Shown here in pieces: positions 43,081 through 51,653 of a stretch of DNA of 64,000 bases. How positions within the stretch are numbered: position 1 is the first letter of the stretch; each line of letters opens with the position of its first letter. The translations under genes were made by a program, and so were the position numbers. The notes under the pieces were generated by a model. It was not told the origin of the DNA. It saw only the letters and a program-made list of their open reading frames with translations, and ran no database searches. Origin of the DNA: Spirochaetae bacterium HGW-Spirochaetae-1 (GTDB lineage: Bacteria > Spirochaetota > UBA4802 > UBA5550); assembly GCA_002839375.1 (NCBI GenBank), contig PGXY01000004.1, positions 177,612 through 241,611 on the forward strand, read 5' to 3'.

Positions 43081-43914
43081 CTATATATTACCGGCGGCAG
43101 GGACAAATCCCGATTCTCTGATCAACTTTTGTCCCTCTTTACTCAATACAAATATTATATAAGATCGGGATTCTTCGGTAAATCGTTCTTCGATTACATA
43201 TAAATACAAATCCCTGTAAATAGGGTAAGAAATATTTTTCATTTTTTTATCGGCATGCCCTTTCCCATCTACTCTAAGCGCCTTAACCTCGTTATTGAGA
43301 AAGGCAGAACCTACATAACCCAATGCATTTGTATTTTCTGCGACAAAGGCCAAAACCCCGCTGTTTGATTTTTGTACTAATGCATCTTTTATTATCGTAT
43401 CACCGATTCCCAGCGTGGCATTCCATATTTCCCATGTTCCTGATGAGCCGTCCCTGCTCACTGTGATAATTTTTTCCTTAGCACCATTGATTTGTTCCCA
43501 AGTCTCCATTTTTCCCGTATATATTTCCCGTAATTGCTTCATTGTAATTTTATCAGCAGAATTCTTTGGATGTACAATGGGGACAATATAATCATGGGCG
43601 ACGAGAAATGATTTTAATGTAAGGCCGGCCTTCCCTGCCATATCCACATATTCACGAGAGGCAACTGACGAGGATTCGGCAATGTCACAAGAGCCTTTTA
43701 TTAATCCCTCCAGGCCTGAATGGGAACCTGCGGGATCAATATCGAATGATATATTTTTCCGCAATTGGTAAGCTGCCACAAGTTTTCGGGTCATGGGATC
43801 CATCGAAGTGGAACCCTTCACGATAATCACAGGTTTCTCATTTTTCAAACATGCCGTCGTAACAACGGAACCAGCTGTCAACAATATGATGCACATCCAT
43901 AGTTTTAATTTCAT
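43081..43914 (-). CDS. PstS-like phosphate-binding lipoprotein
   Basis: The 277-residue protein starts at 43914, where GGAGG lies eight bases upstream. The lipobox is T-T-A-C. It has the PstS-type anion-binding motifs 'G-S-T-S-M-D-P-M' near the N-terminus, 'D-I-A-E-S-S' and 'S-R-D-G-S-S-G-T' in the middle, and the 'A-L-G-Y-V-G' late motif. This is the periplasmic substrate-binding component of a phosphate-type ABC importer. The PstCAB genes are not within the window, so it is separated from any transporter partners here. Another oxyanion is possible. Confidence 0.85.
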   Translation of the reverse strand: MKLKLWMCIILLTAGSVVTTACLKNEKPVIIVKGSTSMDPMTRKLVAAYQLRKNISFDIDPAGSHSGLEGLIKGSCDIAESSSVASREYVDMAGKAGLTLKSFLVAHDYIVPIVHPKNSADKITMKQLREIYTGKMETWEQINGAKEKIITVSRDGSSGTWEIWNATLGIGDTIIKDALVQKSNSGVLAFVAENTNALGYVGSAFLNNEVKALRVDGKGHADKKMKNISYPIYRDLYLYVIEERFTEESRSYIIFVLSKEGQKLIRESGFVPAAGNI

Positions 43915-44101
43915 CCTGTTGTTCCTCCCACCTTTATGAAATCGTCCATTGCCGCCAGTATTTTCACAGGGCCTACAGAAAATCAATGAATTATCTTTGC
44001 TCAATAAATTTTCCCGAATCTTCGATAATCGTAATAAGAAACAGGTGCAGAGAGCACGCCGGAATATCTAAGGGTAGATACAAATATCAATTTATTTTGG
44101 C

Positions 44102-44130
44102 TTACCCATCAGGCCCGGTTTTTATATAAT
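44102..44130 (+). promoter_or_regulatory. Possible promoter of the methylase gene
   Basis: A perfect -10 TATAAT (44125-44130) stands 17 bp from a weak -35 TTACCC (44102-44107), 23 bp before the TTG start codon of the methylase. Confidence 0.45.
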
Positions 44131-44153
44131 TTCGCAGAACAGGATCAAAGAAT

Positions 44154-45971
44154 TTGAAAAGCAGAACCACAGGCCAGCAGTATCTCACCAAACATGTTAA
44201 ATACATTGATTACCGGATACAGCTGCTAAATAATTATGTCTCATTAAATCTCCCTGTTGATAATGACTTTAATGAAAGCCTGATTTCCTTTCTTATCTCA
44301 GAAAACTGCCGAGATAACTTTCCCCAGCTCATCTCTCCAGAGATTGATACACCCGTCAGGGAGCTGAAACACCTGGTCAGGAAATGGGACATAAAAAACG
44401 ATGGGGATATTGTAGGATACATTTACCAGATCCTGCAGAGCCGTGATTCCAGAAAGAACAAGGGACAGTTCTTCACTCCAGGAGATATCGTGACTCACCT
44501 GGCAGGTTCGTCTCTGGAAAGAACGGAATCATGGCGTGATGTCCGCATACTCGATCCGGCATGCGGGTCCGGACAATTTCTCCTTTCCCTGTATTGGATG
44601 CTCCTGGACCGATATATCCTGGATGGTGTCGCGGAACGTGAGGCATCGGAAAGAATCATCCGTTTTCATTTGCACGGCTTCGACATAGACCAGACCGTTA
44701 TTCTTATCGCACGCTACAACCTTTCACGAATATCGGGCATCGAAGAAAAAGAGGTAAACATTGCCTGCCATAACTTTCTTTTCAGAGAGAATCCTCATAG
44801 TGATCCACCAGGGACGGTCAGCTGGCCTGAAAAATATGATCTTGTCCTGGGCAACCCTCCCTGGGGAAGCCGGGTCTCCTCCGAAGAAAAAATATATTTC
44901 AGAAAGAATTTCATCTCCTCTGCCTCCGGCATTAACACCTTCACCCTCTTTCTTGAGCGGGCCCTTGAAACCGTCCATGACCATGGGCTGGTTGCCTTTC
45001 TCATTCCCGAGGCCTATCTCAACATCAGGGCTCATCAATCCTCACGGGAAATGATACTGACAAACACAGCGATTAAAGAACTCACAATCTGGGGGGAGCG
45101 GTTCAGGGGAGTCTTTGCCCCCTCTATATCTATGATTACCCAACTGGAACCCAGCGAAGAGAAAAGATCCGGCAACGTGGTCAACATCATTCATGGAGCA
45201 GATCTGGCATCACATACATCAATTCTTATTCCCCAGGCATCGTACCAGAGAACACCGGAAAATATCTTCAATATCAACTACACAAGAAAATGTGTAAACC
45301 TCATAACATCCATTGACAATCAGGACTGCCTTTTCCTAAAAAATCATTCGAAATTTTTCCTTGGCATTGTAACCGGCAACAACACACAGCACATATATGA
45401 CTTTAAATCTGAAGAACACCCCGATCCCATAATTCTTGGGAAGGACGTGTCCCCATTCAAGATACAATTCAGCCATCACTATTTCCGGTACAATCCCGGA
45501 ATTCTACAGCAGGTAGCGCCGCAGCATTTATATCAGGCAAAGGATAAAATCGTGTACAAGTTTATCGGCAAGCGGCTCACCTTTGCCCTGGACAGATCCG
45601 GGTATTATTCACTGAACAATGTCAACGGTTTCATTCCCGACAAGAGCTACCGCGAACAACTTAACATAGAATCAATTCTCTCCATCCTGAACTCTGATCT
45701 CATGCAGTACTACTATGAAAAGAATTATTTCACCCTCAAGGTATTGCGGGGTAACCTGGAAAGGCTGCCCCTGAAAAAAATCAGTTCACCGAATCAGAAA
45801 AGGTTGAAACAACTGGCGGAAATGGTTATGCAGAGTACCGGTGAAGCGGAAAGAAAACACAGAAGATGCATCGAGGATATAATCTATCATGAATATGGCA
45901 TCAAAGACCGTGACGCCTATACCATCAGCAGCCCGGAGCAGCATGAGTCTGGTTTAATCGAAAACGAATAG
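44154..45971 (+). CDS. Orphan N6-adenine DNA methyltransferase (TaqI-type C-terminus)
   Basis: The 605-residue protein starts at a TTG with AGGA about ten bases upstream. It has the gamma-class order: 'K-G-Q-F-F-T-P' (103-109), SAM motif 'D-P-A-C-G-S-G' (134-140), catalytic 'N-P-P-W' (234-237), then a C-terminal TaqI-like target-recognition domain (about 380-580). No N-terminal PD-ExK nuclease motif is evident, and no restriction gene lies nearby, so this is likely a solitary methylase. It could mark the chromosome or be a leftover of a lost R-M system. Base composition is like its neighbours. Confidence 0.85.
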   Translation: MKSRTTGQQYLTKHVKYIDYRIQLLNNYVSLNLPVDNDFNESLISFLISENCRDNFPQLISPEIDTPVRELKHLVRKWDIKNDGDIVGYIYQILQSRDSRKNKGQFFTPGDIVTHLAGSSLERTESWRDVRILDPACGSGQFLLSLYWMLLDRYILDGVAEREASERIIRFHLHGFDIDQTVILIARYNLSRISGIEEKEVNIACHNFLFRENPHSDPPGTVSWPEKYDLVLGNPPWGSRVSSEEKIYFRKNFISSASGINTFTLFLERALETVHDHGLVAFLIPEAYLNIRAHQSSREMILTNTAIKELTIWGERFRGVFAPSISMITQLEPSEEKRSGNVVNIIHGADLASHTSILIPQASYQRTPENIFNINYTRKCVNLITSIDNQDCLFLKNHSKFFLGIVTGNNTQHIYDFKSEEHPDPIILGKDVSPFKIQFSHHYFRYNPGILQQVAPQHLYQAKDKIVYKFIGKRLTFALDRSGYYSLNNVNGFIPDKSYREQLNIESILSILNSDLMQYYYEKNYFTLKVLRGNLERLPLKKISSPNQKRLKQLAEMVMQSTGEAERKHRRCIEDIIYHEYGIKDRDAYTISSPEQHESGLIENE

Positions 45972-46001
45972 CAAGGTTTTACAGGCCGGTTACCGATAAA
46001 T

Positions 46002-46586
46002 TCACTTCGAATCATCGCGGGTCCTTTCCCGTGCCTGCAGTTTAAAAACAGCTGTCATATCAATTGAATCATTACCTCCATCGTCGAAAAAGGCAATGCC
46101 TCTTTCGGGATAACAGTACAGCACATGTTTATCCCGTTTTTTCACAACCAGTCCACTGTTTCCGTAAGTAAAAATCAGGAGCGAGATTCCCTTATTGAGA
46201 TGTATGCCGTCGGAAGTTACACTTTTTGCATTGGTAACAACAACAGCCCTGATATAGCGGTCCATGCAAAAAACGGCCAGCGATCTCTCCTGAAAAGAAT
46301 ATATCTCATTGAATGGTATATCAAACTGCATGTCCAGAGAGAACACCTGCCGAAACAATCCCTGCGGTCCCCGGAGGAGCACTTTCCGATACGCTTCACC
46401 GCTAAAGGCTTTCAGAACGGAATCAACCGTACTGTTAAGAACTACTGAACCGGCACTTATACCCGGCACCAGCACCGACTCTGACAAATCCGCTTTTCCA
46501 GTATTGACAAACACCGCATAGAAGAAAATAAACACCGGCACTGCCATAGCCAGAAAAGACGATTTTGCTTTTCGCCTCACATGCAC
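46002..46586 (-). CDS. Hypothetical exported protein in mnmG-rsmG operon
   Basis: The 194-residue protein starts at a GTG (46586) with GGAGG seven bases upstream; the start lies inside the last codons of rsmG (10-bp overlap). It has an N-terminal signal or anchor ('F-L-A-M-A-V-P-V-F-I-F-F-Y-A-V-F-V'). The rest is beta-rich, with a repeated 'L-I-F-T-Y-G-N-S-G-L-V-V-K-K' hairpin and no recognised family. It is probably translated with rsmG. Confidence 0.62.
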   Translation of the reverse strand: MHVRRKAKSSFLAMAVPVFIFFYAVFVNTGKADLSESVLVPGISAGSVVLNSTVDSVLKAFSGEAYRKVLLRGPQGLFRQVFSLDMQFDIPFNEIYSFQERSLAVFCMDRYIRAVVVTNAKSVTSDGIHLNKGISLLIFTYGNSGLVVKKRDKHVLYCYPERGIAFFDDGGNDSIDMTAVFKLQARERTRDDSK

Positions 46587-47308
46587 TTCTGTGCCTCCCG
46601 CTTAATCACGGCAAACCGGCGTGGATATTTAGCATCGGTATCACCTTTTTTTATAAATAAAAATCCCGCCGTATCAATCCCCAGCGAGATCCTTCCCTCT
46701 TCCCCCGCTATTTCCAGACCCAGTTCCCCTGCATGCCGAACAACTAAAGCGGGAATATCTCTCTGCGTTTCATTGGCGTATACATACAAGTATCCACCCA
46801 TCGCCAGAAGCGGTGCCGCCAGTTCAACAACAAGATACGTATTCCCCAGGGCCCGGGAAAGAACAAGATTAAACCGCTCCCGCAGTGAACCTTCGTGAGC
46901 CCGATCCTCTATCCTCCCCGGCATAACCGATAAATTTTCCAGTTGAAGCATTTCAATTACCGACCCGACAAATCCCATTTTTTTCTCGTTGGAATCCATA
47001 AGTATCCCGCGGAGTCCTTCATAATAAATACCCAGCGGTATTCCGGGAATCCCGGAACCCGTTCCTATATCAGCAAATAATGTTCCACGTGGAACATTCA
47101 TCCCCAGAAGCGGATCAATACTCCCGAAAACCAGGTTTTCCAGTATTTCTTTTCTCGTCTTGAACCCGGTCAGGTTAAACTGTTTGCTCCTGAGAAAAAG
47201 TTCATCGGCATAATCAATCATGGACTTTGCCTGACCAGGAGAAAGCCGTATGCCCCTGGACTGTTCCCACGCCAGTATGATTTCCTGCATCATGCTTTCG
47301 TGTTCCAC
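46577..47308 (-). CDS. rsmG: 16S rRNA (guanine-N7)-methyltransferase RsmG
   Basis: The 243-residue protein begins at GTG 47308, with GGAGG six to seven bases upstream, overlapping the mnmG stop by 19 bp. The SAM-binding '[15 protein letters not shown]' block and the later 'D-S-N-E-K-K' are diagnostic of RsmG/GidB, which methylates G527 of 16S rRNA. The 'N-V-P-R-G-T' segment is encoded by a parS-like palindrome. Downstream is a hypothetical exported protein gene. Confidence 0.93.
   Translation of the reverse strand: MEHESMMQEIILAWEQSRGIRLSPGQAKSMIDYADELFLRSKQFNLTGFKTRKEILENLVFGSIDPLLGMNVPRGTLFADIGTGSGIPGIPLGIYYEGLRGILMDSNEKKMGFVGSVIEMLQLENLSVMPGRIEDRAHEGSLRERFNLVLSRALGNTYLVVELAAPLLAMGGYLYVYANETQRDIPALVVRHAGELGLEIAGEEGRISLGIDTAGFLFIKKGDTDAKYPRRFAVIKREAQKCM
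47081..47096. promoter_or_regulatory. parS-like site inside rsmG (perfect palindrome)
   Basis: TGTTCCACGTGGAACA is a 16-bp perfect palindrome, matching the known ParB-binding parS consensus (TGTTtCACGTGaAACA; the C/G variant is used in several phyla). It should bind ParB near the origin. It lies in the coding sequence N-V-P-R-G-T of rsmG. Confidence 0.8.
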
Positions 47309-49185
47309 GTGGAACCTCCCCTGCCCGATCTTTTCATTGCCTCTATATGCACAAGCAGTATCGAGATATGCGAAGGATCAACTCCTGATATTCTCATGGC
47401 CTGTCCCATAGTTCGAGGTTTTATTCTGGCAAGTTTTTCCACCGCTTCTTTTTTTAATCCGTCTATAATGCTGTAATCCATGTCCTCGGGGATCTCCATG
47501 TCCTCCATCTTTGCCATCTTTCTAATTCTATCCTGGTCCCTTATGATGTATCCCTCGTATTTTATTTCCATCTCAATGACAGCGGCCATTTCCTCGCTCA
47601 TGCTTTCGTTCAATATGTTCAGAACCTGTTTCATGGTTATCCCTGGTCTCCTGAGTAGTTTTCCCGCATTCATTTTTCCCCGGAGACCTTCATTGTCGGT
47701 TACTCCCGACAAAATACTTTTTGCCCTATCATCAATTGTAACGGTCAGTGTTTTCAGCCTTTCCAAGTTCTTTTCAATGTCATTATATTTTGCCATCATA
47801 CTTTCGCAGGCTTCGCGGGTTATAAGTCCGTTATCATAGCCATATTGCATCAATCGTCGATCAGCATTATCCTGACGCAGAAGCAGACGGTGTTCTGCCC
47901 TCGATGTGAACATCCTGTATGGTTCAGTAGTGCCTTTGGTAACCAGGTCGTCGATGAGAACTCCGATATAGCCTTCTGATCGTTTAATAATAAAGGGTTC
48001 AAGTCCCCGAATCTTTCTCACGGCATTTATTGCAGCCATCAAACCCTGTGCCGCAGCCTCTTCATATCCCGATGTGCCATTTATCTGTCCTGCATGGTAT
48101 AGTCCCGCAACTCTCTTTGTTTCCAGAGTAGAATACAGTTCCGTCGGTGGGACATAATCATACTCTACTGCATAGGCGGGTCGCATGACTTTGACATTCT
48201 CAAGACCCGGCACGGTCCTTATCATTTCCAGCTGTACATCCTCGGGAAGGGAGCTGGAAAATCCATTGATATAGTATTCCTTTGTATTGTAACCTTCCGG
48301 TTCAAGAAACAGCTGGTGCCTGGGTTTATCGGAAAATCTCACGACCTTGTCCTCTATGGACGGGCAATACCGCGCGCCCACTCCCTTGATAACACCGCCA
48401 TACAGGGGAGACATATGAATGTTCCCCCGGATCATATCGTGAGTCTCCTGTGATGTATAGGTAATCCAGCAGGGTATTTGACGTCGATCTATCTTCTTCG
48501 TAGCATATGAAAACGGTATGGGGGTCTCATCGGGATATTGAGCCTCACATAAATCGAAATTTATTGAGTCGCCGTTTACCCTGGGAGGTGTTCCTGTTTT
48601 CATCCTGAGAACCGGGAACCCTGCTTCACGGAGTGATTCAGGTAAAACCTCCGATGAAAAATCACCGAGCCTTCCACATTTTTCCTGGTATTTCCCTATG
48701 TGAATGAGACCCTTTAAAAATGTGCCGGTACAGATAATCACGGCCTTTGCCAGGTGTTCCTGTTCCCTTTTTGTGATGATGCCTCTGACCGTGCCATTCT
48801 CAATTATAATATGCTCGGCAATATCCTGTATGATTTCCAGGTTTTCCTGTTCCTCCAGAACCTGTTTCATTCTCAGTTGATATTCCTTCTTATCTGCCTG
48901 GGCCCTGGGAGCCCATACTGCCGGGCCCTTGCTCCGGTTCAGCATTTTAAAATGGATCCCCGTAGCGTCAATGGTCCTGCCCATTTCTCCGCCCAGCGCG
49001 TCGATTTCCTTCACCAGGTGCCCCTTGGCCAGTCCACCTATTGCGGGATTACAGCTCATCTGTGCTATGGTATCGAGATTTCCAGTCAGGAGCAGCGTAT
49101 GCATGCCCATGCGTGCCGAAGCCAGGGATGCCTCAACACCGGCATGGCCTGCACCGATGATTATCAAATCATAATGTCTTTTCAT
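47290..49185 (-). CDS. mnmG: tRNA uridine 5-carboxymethylaminomethyl modification enzyme MnmG (GidA)
   Basis: The 631-residue protein has the FAD motif 'G-A-G-H-A-G-V-E-A' near the N-terminus, '[13 protein letters not shown]' at about 43-55, the '[11 protein letters not shown]' and '[16 protein letters not shown]' blocks and the C-terminal helical tRNA/MnmE-binding domain. Length is normal (about 625-635). With MnmE it installs cmnm5U34 in tRNA. It is first of an overlapping operon with rsmG, a pair commonly found near the origin in many bacteria. The upstream gap is AT-rich. Confidence 0.95.
   Translation of the reverse strand: MKRHYDLIIIGAGHAGVEASLASARMGMHTLLLTGNLDTIAQMSCNPAIGGLAKGHLVKEIDALGGEMGRTIDATGIHFKMLNRSKGPAVWAPRAQADKKEYQLRMKQVLEEQENLEIIQDIAEHIIIENGTVRGIITKREQEHLAKAVIICTGTFLKGLIHIGKYQEKCGRLGDFSSEVLPESLREAGFPVLRMKTGTPPRVNGDSINFDLCEAQYPDETPIPFSYATKKIDRRQIPCWITYTSQETHDMIRGNIHMSPLYGGVIKGVGARYCPSIEDKVVRFSDKPRHQLFLEPEGYNTKEYYINGFSSSLPEDVQLEMIRTVPGLENVKVMRPAYAVEYDYVPPTELYSTLETKRVAGLYHAGQINGTSGYEEAAAQGLMAAINAVRKIRGLEPFIIKRSEGYIGVLIDDLVTKGTTEPYRMFTSRAEHRLLLRQDNADRRLMQYGYDNGLITREACESMMAKYNDIEKNLERLKTLTVTIDDRAKSILSGVTDNEGLRGKMNAGKLLRRPGITMKQVLNILNESMSEEMAAVIEMEIKYEGYIIRDQDRIRKMAKMEDMEIPEDMDYSIIDGLKKEAVEKLARIKPRTMGQAMRISGVDPSHISILLVHIEAMKRSGRGGSTWNTKA
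47301..47316. promoter_or_regulatory. parS-like site at rsmG start / mnmG end
   Basis: TGTTCCACGTGGAACC has 15 of the 16 bases of the palindrome at 47081. It covers the GTG start codon of rsmG and bases next to its ribosome-binding site, and is 10 bp from the mnmG stop codon. Confidence 0.75.
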
Positions 49186-49451
49186 TATTTATCACGTTCC
49201 AATCAGGAATTTGCAGTATGTCAGTTAGTCTTTTACTCATTATCATGACTGCCATAACAATATACGAAATGATTAACCTTAAAAAATTAATCAATACCAT
49301 TGTATGTATATTGATAGGGCAATTATTAATTTAAATTATTAATAACTACCACTACTTAATATAAGTATGAACTATTAAATTTGCAATATCCCATATTAAT
49401 ACATGACTTTCTATTGAGACATAATATTTATTTCTTGTAATTCGCAGGCAT
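49186..49451. other. AT-rich intergenic stretch upstream of mnmG
   Basis: The sequence is very A+T-rich with runs such as 'attaatttaaattattaataa'. Clusters of DnaA boxes (TTATCCACA) were looked for and not seen, so an origin is not claimed. The mnmG promoter must lie here, but no good -35/-10 pair was recognised. Confidence 0.5.
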
Positions 49452-49476
49452 AAAAAAACGGGCCGCAGGGCCCGTT
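49452..49476 (-). terminator. Rho-independent terminator of the HPt gene
   Basis: On the minus strand AACGGGCC-CTGC-GGCCCGTT forms a perfect 8-bp GC-rich stem with a 4-base loop, followed by a T-tract. It lies 27 bp after the HPt stop codon. Confidence 0.85.
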
Positions 49477-49503
49477 CCGTATACTCTCTGATATTTTTCA
49501 GAT

Positions 49504-49860
49504 CTATAATTCTTTTTCCTTCATCAGCAGTTGCATTGCTTCCCTCGCCTGCTGTATTTTGTCTTTCAATGCTTCGAAGGCCTGTTCGGCTTTATCCATC
49601 TCGCTGTTCCGTCCCATATTCTCCAGTTCGAAGGCCGCATCATAGGCGGCCTGGGCTGAAAAATTTGAAACCGATCCTTTTATGGTATGCGCATATTTTC
49701 TCAATTTATCTGCGTCTTTTTCCTTTATGGCTCCCATTATATTATTCATCAATTTTTGAGAATCTTCGATGAAGAGTTCTGCCAATTCCCTGTAGAGTTC
49801 CATATCACCATCCAGACGTTCTGCAAGCTCCTTCCTGTTTATCACATCTTCAATTTTCAT
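49504..49860 (-). CDS. HPt-domain phosphotransfer protein
   Basis: The 118-residue protein is a single HPt domain. The motif 'Y-A-H-T-I-K-G-S-V-S-N-F' gives the phospho-accepting His58, followed by the four-helix bundle ('A-A-Y-D-A-A-F-E-L-E-N-M-G-R'). AGGAG (from GGAGGAACA) precedes the ATG. Such proteins shuttle phosphoryl groups between hybrid kinases and receivers; no kinase is adjacent. The gene stands alone with its own terminator. Confidence 0.88.
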   Translation of the reverse strand: MKIEDVINRKELAERLDGDMELYRELAELFIEDSQKLMNNIMGAIKEKDADKLRKYAHTIKGSVSNFSAQAAYDAAFELENMGRNSEMDKAEQAFEALKDKIQQAREAMQLLMKEKEL

Positions 49861-49970
49861 TGTTCCTCCTGCAGCCTGGTTCGGTTATTTTGACTTGTGT
49901 ACTTCCCTATCCTTTTCCTGATCCAATTTGTTAATTCCAATACCAGTGAAAATATAAAGTCAATTCTTTT

Positions 49971-50696
49971 TTAAAATATATAAATTTGATCATAATAGTG
50001 AAGCGGTATGAAATACCCCTTCGTATTAACTGACGATTTTTCACGCAAAATATCAATGACTCTATCGCAGTATGATTCATCCAGATTTAAGACATAGCAA
50101 TAATACTCCGCTTCGTTTTTTATGTCCTTAAAATGCGAGATTCTTGTCTGCTCAAAATTGCGGACCTGGAATTCTCTGTTCAGTCGTTTCAGTATATCAC
50201 CGACATTGATATTCCGGCGTGAGGATGTTTTACCGCTGGGAATGAGTTTTCTTAATTGCTCGGTCATGGTGACCGACGGACGATTGTTATCTCCGATTAC
50301 AATTATTCTTTTATCGGCCGAACAAAGCATCTTTTCTACTGCCCCTTCATAATCATCCATGCCGTATATGGCGTGGATACATATGACAGCCTGTGTCTTT
50401 TCTCCCTTCCATTGTTCCCAGGTATTTTCATAAATTCTTACCGGCAGTTCTATTTTATGCTGTTCGATTTTTTCCCGCAGGATGGCAGTCATGGCCGGGG
50501 AAGGTTCTATTGACTGCACCTCCATCCCTCTCTCAGCAAGAGGAATGGTAAAAAAACCCGATCCGGCACCGCAGTCAATCAATGATGCAATACCACGCAG
50601 CTCGTGCAACACCTCATGGAGAAGGTCTCCGGGATACTGCTCGAGACTGAGACGACGATCATATTCCCGAGCAAATCTCTCCTCATAAAATCTCAT
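49971..50696 (-). CDS. SAM-dependent methyltransferase, class I
   Basis: The 241-residue protein has motif I 'L-I-D-C-G-A-G-S-G-F-F-T-I-P-L' (about 40-54), motif post-I 'V-Q-S-I-E-P-S-P-A-M' and a generic Rossmann C-terminal half. It belongs to the broad Methyltransf_11/25 class; the substrate is unknown. GGAGAAG lies upstream of the ATG. It is divergent from the ATPase gene at 50862. Confidence 0.75.
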   Translation of the reverse strand: MRFYEERFAREYDRRLSLEQYPGDLLHEVLHELRGIASLIDCGAGSGFFTIPLAERGMEVQSIEPSPAMTAILREKIEQHKIELPVRIYENTWEQWKGEKTQAVICIHAIYGMDDYEGAVEKMLCSADKRIIVIGDNNRPSVTMTEQLRKLIPSGKTSSRRNINVGDILKRLNREFQVRNFEQTRISHFKDIKNEAEYYCYVLNLDESYCDRVIDILREKSSVNTKGYFIPLHYYDQIYIF

Positions 50697-50861
50697 GTTT
50701 ATCGTGCTTCTCCTTCCTCAAGGTATTGCTTCTTTTTCTGTATATCTACTTCACTCTTGAATTTTAGCAACTATAAAAACATGAATTATTATTGCAATTA
50801 TCATCCCCTGTCATATACGTAGTTTTTCATTTTTAACAATTTGCTTACAAGGACATTATGC

Positions 50862-51557
50862 ATGCATCTCACCAGCATCCGGATTAATGCAAATAGTTTT
50901 CCCGTAAAAGATCAATATCCCTTCAGCCTGGATGTCTTTCAGAAAACCCCGGAGATATCTCTGGAAACGCCTATTACCTTTTTCGCTGGAGAAAACGGTT
51001 CAGGAAAATCCACTCTGATCAGGGCTCTCGCACATCGCTGCGGAATCCATATCTGGAAGGGACCTGAACGTACTCGATTCAGATTCAATCCTCTAGAGGA
51101 GGAGTTATACAGCTGCATCGATGTTCATTGGTCAGACCAGGCCGTACCTGGTTCTTTTTTCTCGGCTGAATATTTTTATGATTTTTCAAGTCTTATTGAT
51201 GAATGGGCCCATGAAGACCCTGGAGTTCTGAATTATTACGGCAGCAAACCGTTCATGACTCAATCCCACGGCCAGAGCCACATGTCTTATTTTGAAAACC
51301 GGTATATCATAAAGGGCCTGTATCTGCTTGATGAACCGGAAAATGCACTTTCTCCCACAACTCAGCTTAAATTACTTCATCTGCTGCAGCGCATGTCTAT
51401 TGATGGTCATGCCCAGTTCATCATAGCCACCCATTCACCGATTCTGCTTTCCTGTGAAAACGCTTCTATATACAGCTTCGACCATGTACCCCTGCGAAAA
51501 GTCCCCTACGAGGAGACCGAACACTACCTTGTGTACCGTTCCCTCTTTAAGAAGTGA
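50862..51557 (+). CDS. AAA/ABC-type ATPase (single-domain ATP-binding protein)
   Basis: The 231-residue protein starts at 50862, where AAGGA lies eight bases upstream. It has Walker A 'G-E-N-G-S-G-K-S-T', a signature-like region 'Q-S-H-G-Q-S', Walker B 'L-Y-L-L-D-E-P-E-N-A-L-S-P' and the switch 'A-T-H-S-P-I-L'. This pattern is of the SMC/RecF-like AAA_21 group and of ABC-like ATP-binding proteins found with phage defence or transport. No partner is adjacent, so the role is unknown. Confidence 0.78.
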   Translation: MHLTSIRINANSFPVKDQYPFSLDVFQKTPEISLETPITFFAGENGSGKSTLIRALAHRCGIHIWKGPERTRFRFNPLEEELYSCIDVHWSDQAVPGSFFSAEYFYDFSSLIDEWAHEDPGVLNYYGSKPFMTQSHGQSHMSYFENRYIIKGLYLLDEPENALSPTTQLKLLHLLQRMSIDGHAQFIIATHSPILLSCENASIYSFDHVPLRKVPYEETEHYLVYRSLFKK

Positions 51558-51586
51558 GATACGGTTTACAGTCAGTGCTCAAATAA

Positions 51587-51612
51587 ATCCATGTGATGTA
51601 TATCACATGGAT
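51587..51612. other. 26-bp perfect palindrome with CRP-like core, between convergent genes
   Basis: ATCCATGTGAT-GTAT-ATCACATGGAT. The centre contains TGTGA-N6-TCACA, identical to the E. coli CRP half-sites. It lies between two convergent genes, where a terminator stem is the simplest explanation; there is no U-tract. Confidence 0.5.
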
Positions 51613-51653
51613 GCTCTGGTACTATCGGCTTTGTAATGTCTGTGGTTGAACGG

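Noticed and set aside
49186-49451. oriC upstream of mnmG
   Set aside because: The stretch is AT-rich and near parS sites, but no cluster of DnaA boxes was seen.
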